Part shown: piece by piece, positions 41,601-53,600 of the stretch
Layout: each line of letters begins with the position of its first letter
Numbering within the stretch: position 1 is the first letter of the stretch
Assembly (NCBI GenBank): GCA_012932295.1
Contig: JAAONU010000123.1
Location: 4,960,001 to 5,024,000, forward strand
Origin: Cyclina sinensis
Lineage: Eukaryota > Mollusca > Bivalvia > Venerida > Veneridae
Direction: 5' to 3'
Length of the DNA: 64,000 nt
Notes under the pieces: generated by a model
The model's database searches: none
What the model was told of the DNA's origin: nothing
The model's input: only the letters and a program-made list of their open reading frames with translations
Program-made: the position numbers and the translations under genes

Positions 41601-44600
41601 TTATGGAATCAGTCCAATGACATCACATTATGGAATCAGTCCAATGACATCACATTATTATGGAAACAGTCCAATGACATCACATTATTACGGAATCAGT
41701 TCTTCAGCTTCTGAGATCTACAGTGTTGGTTTTTCATGTTGCTCATGATCGACCCAACAGGTGTGGGACTGAATCTCTGGGGACATATATAATAGATATT
41801 CATTTATCAAATCAAAAGCAGTATCCACACTCCACAGTAATACTGTAAGACAATCTTACATATCAATTATCAATTATCAGCTCTTTAGTTTAGATGTATA
41901 ACTAAACTGGATTTAAACTCAACCTTCATCCTCAGAGGAAGCCCTCAACCTTGTCACAAAACAAGCAAGAGAATGACAGCAGTTTGTTTTTTGGCTGATT
42001 TGATGGCTGCTTATAAACTGACAGAAATAACTCAACTTGCCACAAATGAGATAAACTGATACAAACTGTTGTGACATACTTACTTGGCTCTCCATTAGCA
42101 TTAATAGAATCTATTTCTGTGAGGGGATATGCTGAACATGTCACATTACTGTACCGCCAAAACTCCTAAAAATACATGACAGAATATACAGACACTTGAA
42201 AATAAAAATGTTAACTCCATGCTGTTAGCACATTTGACATTGTAACTTTTGCAACAGTATAAGATTGACCATTATCTAAATATGAAGTTACATAGTCACA
42301 GACAAATGTACAAACATTTTTGCAATAGGTGCAATACTCATGGTTATCTCAAGGAACTTAGAAGTACAGATTGAAACATCGTTGAATTTTAGAATTTTAT
42401 TTGGAATAGAACAACACTAAGCATTTTAGGTTAAGTGACCATTGTTTAACTGTATCAAATTTATCTATCTCCCATAGTAATACAGTATCAAATTTGTCTA
42501 GCTCATACTGTTTTACTGTATTTAATTTGTCTAGCTCCCAATGTTTTAACTGTATCAAATTTGTCTAGCGTCCACTGTTTTATTGTAACAAATCTGTCTA
42601 GGTCCCAATGTTTTACTATTACAGATTTGTCACGTTCACACTGTTTTACTTTAATAAATTTGTCTATCTCACAATTTTTTACTTTAACAAATTTGACTAT
42701 CTCACAGTATCTTACTTAAAGAAATTTGTCTATCTCACACTGTTTTACTTTAAGAAATTTGTCTAGCTCATGCTGCTTTACTGTAACAAATTTGTCTAGC
42801 TCACACTGTTATACTTTAACAAATCTGTCTAGCTTACAATGTTTAAAGCTAACAAATTTGTCTATCTCACAAGGTTTTACTTAAACATATTTGTCTAGCT
42901 CACACTGTTATACTTTAACAAATTTATCTAGCTCCCACTGCTTTCCTGTAACAATTTTGTCTATCTCACACTGTTCACAGTATCAAATTGTCTATCTCAC
43001 ACTATTTTACTGTATCAAACATGTCTATCTCCCACTGTTTTACTGTATCAAGTTAGATATAAGAGTAAACATTTTCAATAATTTCTTCCCTGATCTAACT
43101 TTCAGACAACCACAAACAAATTAAACAAGAAATCTATTTTCAGAAATTTATTAAAAATGACAAACATACGTCACATGTAATGCATTCTCATGAAGGTGCA
43201 ACTATTTCTTTCTAATGTCAACATCATAATTGGAAATATCATGGAGATCTTTAATGGACCAATCAATAGTCTTAATTTACCAATGATTTCTCTATTAATC
43301 TTAATGAAAGAGAATACAGTAATATAAGATTGTTTACCATTTGCTCAGGCTAATCAATAGTTCAAATGATTCGGATGCACACAAGATGAAAGCAAACATT
43401 CTTATCTGACATGAAGGGAAAAGCAACACAGAATTGTGCACCTCATGCAAGAATAAGAGATTACAAAAATAGAAATGCAAGCATTAAAGTAATTATAGAA
43501 TCTCTGGGGAGGGAATTTTTTCCGCTAACAGTTTTAATTGGTTTATCTTGTAGTGTCTCAGGTATTTACTGAATATAAGTGTCAACTGTATAAGAGAAAT
43601 ACATATAACAGATCTCTGAACAACCCAGCATTGTGGCAAAGTTCACATCTTACAGATTTAAACTCGCACACTTAAAAGCATGGTTATATTTCGAAGGTTG
43701 AATGTAAAAAAGCTCTAAATAAGCTCTAAATAAGCTCTAAGCTAAAATAAAAACAGTTAAGACTGTTAACATTCATCCCTTGATTTGTAGTAACACACTT
43801 CCTTAAGGCTTTCTAAGTTTCAACAACAGCATATATTCAAGACTGACTTCCTTGAAAGTAAAGCTGAAATTTTGAATATGACTTAATCCTAGACCTCGGT
43901 AACTTTTACAGCCTAGAGATTAAGGGAGTAGTACCTCAGACTATATAATTATGTAGAGGTTGCTGGTTTTAATCCTATCGAAGAAGAGCATCTCCAGTGA
44001 TTTTAAAATTCTATATTTTCAGTGCGAGTACTGCTTTGAACCCAGGAACCAGCTGACAGGTATTAATATAAACTGCAAGAACTTATTTTTCTATCAATAT
44101 AAAGTAAGCAAGTTTAAACTAAGCTTACATTTTTTTCAGCCATGAGAAGGATTCAGCAGGAACCTGACACTAATCCTTGTTATGAACAGTATATTTTCAT
44201 TTCTAATTTATTCATTTGCTGTTTTTTTCCATGTAAGTGAAGTATAAGTGAATTATAAGTGAAGTATAAGTAACTTCTATGTTTCTTCTAAATAACATAA
44301 AATTTGTATAAGTCTGTTATAAGTATAAGCCATTTATATGTCATTTCAGTCTTGTCAAATTTTCCACATATAAGTCACTTATAAGTCACTTATACTTGTT
44401 TAAAACAGCAACTGTCAGTTGTTAGAAATCTCTTTATTGGTTCTCTAGTTAAAGATTTTTAAGATGTTCACCAATCAAAAAAAGAGTTTAACACTTCCTG
44501 TTTATTTTGAATTTGAATATGGAATCTGAGAGTTGATAGGAATGGAAATGAAGAAGGTAAACTTTTATGATTGTTATGTTAAGTAAACTCTGTTCAATGA

Positions 44601-47600
44601 CAGAAGCTATTTACTTTTAATGTTTTTTTCAATTCTTTGATGTAATATATATATATTTTTTTTTTTTTACCTGTAAGTCATGTTAGAAAACTTTAAATGA
44701 GGTTGACCCAATTCCTGTATAATGTAAATGCTCAATGAAAGAATTGTGTACAAATTCTGTATAAAATATTTTTGAGATAATAATTGATTACACTTATGTT
44801 GTGCAAAAGAACTACTAACCTCTTCCAGAAAGAAGTAAAAACTGACAATAAAAATGAGCAGAAAACAGACAACAGAATTAACTAGAAATGGTTTTTGATT
44901 GAACAAAAACATATGTCTCCCCCCAGCCAGTTGCTGCAGGCATTATTGAATCAGACGATTGTAAAATTTGACATTTAACCTCCAAGTGTGACCTTGACCT
45001 TGAGACACCACACCCGCAAAGTGGGTTCTGCATGTCGCCTTGATAAGGTGAACATCTGACCCAAGTTTCATAAAAATCCTTCAAGGGCTTTTGAAGATAC
45101 AGAGCGGACACAATTTGTGGCATTTGACATTTAACCTCCAAGTGTGACCTTGACCTTGAGACACCACACCTGCAAAGTGGGTTCTGCATGTCGCCTTGAT
45201 GAGATGAACATCTGACCCAAGTTTCATAAAAATCCTTCTAGGGCTTTGGTAGATACAGAGTGGACACCATTATGTGACAGACAGACGGACAGACAGACAA
45301 CCGGGGGAAAAACAATATGTCTCCCCCGATGAGGTGAACATCTGACCCAAGTTTCATAAAAATCCTTCAAGGGCTTTTGAAGATACAGAGCGGACATGAT
45401 TTTGTGGCATTTGACATTTAACCTCCAAGTGTGACCTTGACCTTGAGACACCACACCCGCAAAGTGGGTTCTGCACGTCACCTTGATGAAGTGAATATCT
45501 GACCCAAGTTTCATAAAAATCCTTCAAGGGCTTTGGAAGATACAGAGCGGACACGATTTTGTGACGGACAGACGGACGGACGGACGGATGGACAACCAGG
45601 GGAAAAACAATATGTCTCCCCCATTTTTGGGGGGAGACATAATGAGTTAACATCAGTAACTTCTAGCTGTTATCAACAACATGGGAAACAGAATAATAAA
45701 CCTAATAATTCATATTTCAGGTAAGCAACCCAGGGCCACCTGGCCCTCTTGTTTAAAGTAACTATCAATTTTTGCAGATACACAGTTCTGTAATTTTTAG
45801 ATCATGTTATTAAAAGAATTTCATATTTATTAATTATCAATTAATACTAACATTTATGAAACTTAATTAGAAAAAAAAAATGTTATGTTTTGGTTTCCAA
45901 GGTGCTTGCTTAACATTTCCCTCAACTTATTTAGTAAATATTAATATGAATTGATTACTCATGTCAAATCCTACATGTGTGTATGTTGAAATTATAGGAT
46001 TACTGTTTATTCAATTTAGCTAAAACTAAAGTGGAAATAAATATTTTTGTGAATTTTAATTATTGGTTTTTTATTTTTTTTTTACAAGCTCTCTTGACAT
46101 CAAGATACATTTATAACTGGCTTATAAGTGACTTATACTTTGCTTATAAGTGACTTATACCTGACTTATACTTCACTTATAAGTGACTTATAAACTAAAA
46201 TAATTGTGACTTATATAATGACTTATAAGTGACTTATAGGTGACTTATACTTCACTTACATCTCATTTGCATTTAAAATACATATACTTGACTTATAGGT
46301 GAATTGACTAAGCGAAGTATAAGGCACTTACAACTACGCTTATAAGTGACTTATAAAATATTTTGGTAAGGGTAGGTAAACTGTCTGTTCAATATGACTG
46401 ACTGTTAGAGAGTGTTAAACACAAATTAACTAAACCTAACCACACTAAACTTGTGTAGGGCTATCTTTGTGAACTGAATGGTTATTGTAAGAATGACTGG
46501 TGATTACAATAACTCAGCTTACTTCAAAATACTACAACTAAATTGGTTGTCATTATTTTCTGTCAGAATCTTCATTTAATTTCCTGTGAAATCATTTAAA
46601 TTCGAGGGCATAAAATTTTGTGGTTTGCCGGCAGACGGCAATTTCGTGGGGTCGTAAGTTCATGGAATTCAATTGCCAGGTAAAAAAAATACGGGGCTGA
46701 AAATTCGTTGATTTCAACATTCGGTGAAAGGAAACCTTACAAACAATATGCGGCATTTGTGCTATGAAATTGTTGACACGTGCAAGTTAACGTGTTTCCA
46801 CCTGACCAAACAACCGAAGATTCGTTACTATTGTAATTAACCTACCGATTGGTCTTCTCAATTAACAAGTGTCAAGTGTCAATTATACTTTATAAAATGT
46901 TGCGCATCTTTTTCATTGTTAAAATTTAAGGAGTGTAAAAACTGTCTTTATGAATTTTAAAGCTGTGAAAAACGTCGGCCTTCCGTCTTTGATAATGTAA
47001 CCTTAATTATAATAAGCGCGCCAATTAACCTTTTTGTTTGCAGCATTGTAATTAAAACAACAATACCCAAGTTAGTTTATAGATTTATACGACACGCTAT
47101 CAATGTTCATTTCTAATTCGGTTTTCATGACTGTTTAAAATAGTGAAAAATAAATGTTACGTACATGACTGTTGTTATTTGTTTGGGTCGTCAGACCAAA
47201 CAAATAATGGTAGCGAAATTACATTTTTATTTACGTAGTAGTTAACTAGTTCAACCATCAGAGTATCATAAAATGTGAATTTGGTGAGAATACAGCAGAC
47301 GAAATCTAGTAGTCAATTTACTATACTAAGTAATAAGTTCCAACGTAATAATAGTTTACTCAATATCTGTAAAAATAAACATTTCATTCAGAGACCATAT
47401 AAATGCAAATAGCATCCGCAGTATAGTGCGGTTTGAGACACATGACGCTACGCCACTACAATTTCTACTTTCAGTTTAGATGCACTTAGTAAACAAACAA
47501 AATATGGGCACACACCTGAAAAAAACAACTCATCAGTCGGTTTAGTATCCCTATGTTTATCATTAATTCATTGAATGAAGTACAAAAAAAAGCACACAAC

Positions 47601-50600
47601 TTGTCTACAGATGATGTACCAACTACGAACCACATCTCATGCCATTTTGGTGCTACTGACTGATTGGACATACTTTACATTATCTTGGGTACAATTTGTT
47701 CATCGGGACTTGATTTTGTGGGTGTTACCTGAACCACGAAATCCACGAAAATTAATCCCCAACGGATATTAATGATTTCACAGTATACATTGTTAATCAA
47801 TAAAATGAATGAAGTTGTATCACTTAAATCTGGATTTAGAGATCTTTGTTCAGCGCCAGATTTTAATTTCCTATAGGTGATTTACAACAATAAATACTTT
47901 AATTGTTTCCACTTTACCTGTTGTTAAAAAACTGGTCCACAGTACAGGCAATGGTGACTGTTACATTTTTCTAATTTGCCATTAAACAAAAGGTCAGAAC
48001 AATAAATTCTCCTCAAACAATAACATCAGGTGTATCAATATTCACCAGCGTGCATTGATTTCAGTTATCTGGTGCATTTATGTCATGTTAACAGAAATTC
48101 AATCTTTCCACAGCAACCTCATAAAACTTTTTTTTTTCTGTCAAATATAATACTTCAGACTATGAAAGCATTGCAACTTGACAATTATGCATTGACATAA
48201 CATGTGTATCAGTGGTTATTTTTTAAAGTTTGTCACAAATAAAACTGTACATACATGTAGTCCAACAAATTGTACGCAAGTCGAGATATTGTGTAATTTT
48301 TTGTATGGGTCAATATCTCTCCTCTGCGTTATAGCGAGATTCTGACCCATAACAAAAATATCTCAGAATATGCTCAAGACGTCACTTGAATTATTTTGAC
48401 TATAGATACATGTAGATTTAAATGAGTATTTTAAGTAAGTTTAATAAGATGCATTTATGTGTTAAACGTCAAAGGCAGATTCACTTAAAATCAATTATCA
48501 GAAGAGAAAATGATATAAGAAACCCATGTTGATTTGCACTTATTTATACTGAGTTCCTTTACAATGTAGCAATTCATAATACTTATGCGGGCAATGCAGT
48601 TCGACTATTGCAGTCAGATTTCAATTAAGTGAACACCAACCGGCAAGAGCAAATGCATTACACTTACAATAAATCAAACACATCAAGTCTACAATCTGAT
48701 TCATCATTGTGACAAAACTCATTTCATTTCACCTTAAACCTGCAGCCAAACCAGTAACCAGAGAAAAGCAATAACACCCGCTATCTGAATTTTTTTTCCC
48801 TTTATGCTCGCAAATTCATTGAACTCTTCAATTAAACCAAAGGCTGCTCAATTAAACCAAATACTCTTAAACACTTGCAAGTCCTTGTAACCAACACTGA
48901 CGGATAAAAACAATTTGCGTCACCAGGTACATCGGTTTGTGTTCAACGTTGTGGGTAATTACACCATTATCTGCTAGCCACAATACAGATAGTTATCTAG
49001 TGCCGAGAAACACAGCTAAAAATCAATCAAAGCCTATTGATCACTTATTGGCCACAAAGTTTGCTCAGGTAATCACTGGTTTTAATTACATCGTTAGGAA
49101 TTCTTACATGGCAACATTTCTATCTTTGGAGTACCTTGTACATAGGACAAGGTGTGGCAAAAGCTAAAGCTGTCCACAGGTAATATACTTGAGGATTACC
49201 TGTGTTGTGGTAACACTCCAGTAACATTAGACTTTTTCACAAGTATTACCCTAAATTATACTGCTCAACTTAAGTTAACTGTAAGGATTTTTACCTTTCA
49301 CTCATGTAAATTGTCAAGTAACTTTTTATTAAAGCTGAATCTCCCTGAAGTACATTATCTTGCTTCAGTTGTAGCATAGCGGTTTTGAGCAAGTTTTGAT
49401 ATACAAATCCACATTTATTTAACAAGTTGGAGGCAGGATAACAACCGTTGTAAAATCTCCTTTTTCAAAGTATTTTTTTTAATTGTCGGAAAAAGTTTTA
49501 GAGATTTAGAACTGTTGTTCTTCATCCTAAAAAAAAATCTTCTTGAACTATCTCAGCGTTTTGAACCAAGAAAGCAGTCACCAAGTGGGCCTGAAATACT
49601 GGAAACCAAGAAACTTTCGCAGATACAATATTTTAGGTTTTTCATACAGGTGACGATTATGCGGCCACATACTTACGCAGAAAAATATTTTTTGCTACTT
49701 ACATGCAACTTACCATAAACACTCAAATAGAATACGCACATTTTAAAAAAAAAATTTCAGTTTCCACCAAGGGGTGCGTATTAAACACAAGGCTAGGTCA
49801 TTAGACAATTTTTTCCAGGTTGAAAACCCTTAAAATACCATCAAAAAGTTAATAATTTCTGCCCAAATGATCATGTTTTCTGTTTTGGTGCACCTTCTTT
49901 TTGGAGAGTGTTGTTAAGGGAAGAAAACCAGTGTCATCTGTACTGAAAGTATGGTATCATAAAAGGATGTTATAATGCCGTTTTTTTCTAAATGTATAAC
50001 TGCTAGATTCAATCATGTAACCAATGATTTCCAGTATTATGCCAGTCAATATTCACACTTGTTTAATTACTGACCAATTAATTAGACGAAGGAGTCACCC
50101 GTTTATTGTAAAACAAACATAGTAATAAGTGTCGTTTGATGTCGCCATAATTACGAGATGTTTGTTTACACATCCAAAACTTGTTGAGAAGGTGTTGACA
50201 CGTTGAGATAATGCCATGTTCTCAACTTACATTCAGTACATGTGAAAATTTTGAGTGTCTGACTGTTTCTCAAACTGCCTCTTTACAATGGTCAACACTA
50301 CCATCTGAAGATTTTCAGCGAAATGGGCCATATTCCTGCATCATATTCTGTCAAGGAGAAGTTAGCTGCTATTGCCTACGCAGAAATATTTTCAAAAGGA
50401 ATTGTCTACTGGGTTAATTGTCCTTACTGAAATAAATAATTAATTGAACCATGATTGAGTGATATCCACGCGACATCATTGTTACCCGCAACGAAAATGA
50501 CCGCTTCCTGAACAAAAAAAAATCACCAAATGGTAACTCTATTTCCAGACAAAATTTTTGTGCATATTATATTCCAGTGCAAGCATTATTTCCCAGATTT

Positions 50601-53600
50601 CGAGGCCAGACCATGAGTGCGTGTAATATTGTAGCGTATAATATTCAAGTGTTTACAGTAAGCTGTAACATCAAAATTACAAATCTGACAAACAAACAAA
50701 AAGATCTTCAAATTTTCTTGGAATATAACACATTATTTCTTTAAGAAATGACATTTTAAGACATTCGTTAGAACAGAAATCTCAGACTATTATGAAGAAT
50801 AATGTTTACTAAATTATAACAAACATCTCATACTTAATTACATTAAAACAATGAAAACGTTGAAAGCATATTAATGCTATATCTAAATTTTATAGTCATT
50901 CACAACTAGTAATCGGCAACTGTATAAGCGGGTTAGTAAGAGTTTGCTATTTCAACCCTCTACGTGTCAAAACAGGTGTTAATTGGAGAATATGAGAATA
51001 AATGGCAAACAATTGTAATGTGTCACTAAACAAATTCGTGCAAGATTGTACTCTTCTATACAAATGTACTTGTATGTTTAAAGTAGATTATTCAATGATA
51101 ATAACAATATAAATGAAACCAATATGGCTTAATTTATGTAACCGATTGCAAGTAAAACAATATACCAGTGTTTTATGGCATACTCCATATGTAAAATGAA
51201 AACTTTTCTTTCCTTCTATGGGTCATTTCTACTTTAGCTAGAAAATTTTGCATTTTTTCGAAGACAATGCTTTTTTGTGGCTATTTAAATTCACAAGAGA
51301 ATGCCATACGTGAAAGCTGCTAACTTAACATGCCCAAAAACATTTATTGATTTACAGTTACTTGCGATAATTTGTTCACTATACTGATGTGAAATGTATG
51401 TTTAAACAAACAAAGCTACACTAAAAGACAACTTACTATACTGTTTAATTCTAAGATTTCCTTAAAGAGTCTATGACGACCTAGTTTACTGGCAAGGGCT
51501 AGTGGAGTAAGGTTTTCTTGGTTTACAATATCACGCTTGGCTGGTTTCTTGTGATGTTTTACCATGTATTTGTACATCTCCTGAAAAAAAAATGCTTTCA
51601 AACATGTATAACTGAAATGCAATTCTTAATTAAAGTAGCACTGGACCTGATAATTATCTCATAGATTCACAGTTTTCTTTGTACTCCATTCCTAGCAAAC
51701 AGACCGAAGAATGATTTTTGTTGTACACCGCAATCTCATTATACTGTGTTTCGTTTGATCACATTTTCTACTTAATGTAAAATATTTCAAACAGAAGTCT
51801 AAAGTGCAGAAGTTTACAGATGCTCTAATGTGAATCATCTGACTAAGGAAAACTTGAATGAAACAGTAGATGACAGCCTGAATGATTTTTGTCGATTACT
51901 TTATAATGCTCTAACATAAAATTTGAACATTTTCACTGAAGTTCTATTTCCAACAACTGAGAGAGAGTTGGAACCTTCCAGGTTTTTTAGACCTCCTTCA
52001 ATAATATTCCAATAATGGCAATTCCTATAAATAATTTTTGCTTAAAGCCTAAATCTGAGTCTATTGTCTGTCAATGTTTGGAAAGCAGTTGACTTCAGAG
52101 GTGGATCACTTCGGTGCTTTTGACGTCTAAAATTTGTATAACATAACTGAGAGATTATTTCAGCATAACTTAGACTTTTAACATTCACTTGACTTAAATG
52201 CAGCCACTATTTCAACAGAATTTACACATCAAAGACCAGTGACCATGGATACTACAGTAAACCTTGGTGTCACTTCTGAACGCTTAATTAATGCTTTTAG
52301 TCTTCCATCATTGTACAACGTGATATTGTTAACCATGCACAGCAAATTATGAATGATTGCCTGTGATTCCTGTCAATCAATGGAGTCAATGTTTTGTGTT
52401 GTTGTTCATTTATTGCTTCCACACAACCTAATACAATATGGTGACAATGTTCTATTATAATGTTGACAGTCTGAAATGTCAGAAAACGGATATGCATTCT
52501 GTTCTAACACAAAAGTTATGTATACCACTATTATGCAATAACACGATGTCCTTAAATATAAAAGCATCATTTAGCGTCACATTTCTACAACAACTTTTAG
52601 AATTCACAATGATTCTATTTGCTAGATCTCGAGGGCACCACTTATTATTAATTATTAAATACATACAGACATCACATTTTCTGTATTTCTTGCTTTGAAC
52701 CATTCATACCTTTTGCAAGAAGGAAATGTGTGCCACTGCTAAATCAATCCGTGAAATACAATACTAAAATGTTCGTGTTCTAAGTTCATCAACCTCATAC
52801 TTCATTTTTCACCCAATGGGTCACAGTTGTTAATGCCTTTGCAACCATGTGCACCTGAGCAATTCATGATCATTTGTATGAGATGTATGTATAATACCCT
52901 CTTTATGTTTTGTGCTAGTGGCATGTGCAATGCAGGTCTGTGTAGTCTGATTTTGGTCTACATTATCCACTATTCTCTCTTTAAATTTTTCAGTTGAACT
53001 CTTATACTCTATCAACTTCTTATTCCTATAAATGATAGGTCGATTTTTGAAATTTGCCAGGGTTAGTGATATACAGATTAACAGTAACATAGGATAGATT
53101 TTAGAAACAAATTTTATAGGTGTGAAAAGTCTTTATGTCATGACATATCAGATGACTCCATACCCAAAAAATACATGTTTGAAAGCCAGAAATAAAGTTT
53201 TGGTATAGTGTATATGTAAATACAGAAGACTCAACAGTACTCACAGGCTGGTCAGCAATGACAACCATATGTAAAGACGTGTTCCCGAAGGAGTCCTGAA
53301 GGTTGGGATCAGCTCCGTTGTCGATGAGGTAGTCATAGATATCCATGTAACCAAAACATGCAGCAAACGCCAGAGAGTATTCACCATAATATGCATAGCC
53401 TAGAAGAGAAAAGAGAAATTTACTCTGCTGGAGGCAATCAACTTTGCCCTTGCAACCAGTGCAGCACAAGATCAGCCTGAACATCCATCCACAATACCTA
53501 TTTCTTTAAAATTCTTTTCTTTCACATGTTCGATTATTTCAAATACAACATAATACATTCCATAAATACCATTAAACTTAGTGTTATCTGATTACAGTAT

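Larger units (their letters stand above)
44236..46365. mobile_element. Inverted-repeat element with CTTATAAGTGA sub-repeats
   Basis: The left arm (44236-44400) and right arm (46100-46365) are built from the same short motif, TTATAAGTGACTTATA and variants, and are in inverted orientation (ATGTAAGTGAAGTATAAGT matches exactly between arms). The middle holds a second element at 44908-45650 and a solo repeat head at 45721-45755. No coding sequence. Confidence 0.55.

Noticed and set aside
41511..41748. Plus-strand frames with a nine-residue repeat (NQSNDITLW)
   Set aside because: A 27-bp minisatellite in an intron; a frame length divisible by three explains the openness.
44878..45653. Several overlapping minus-strand frames with [14 protein letters not shown] repeats
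   Set aside because: They are translations of a tandem repeat inside the TATGTCTCCCCC element and do not resemble any protein family.
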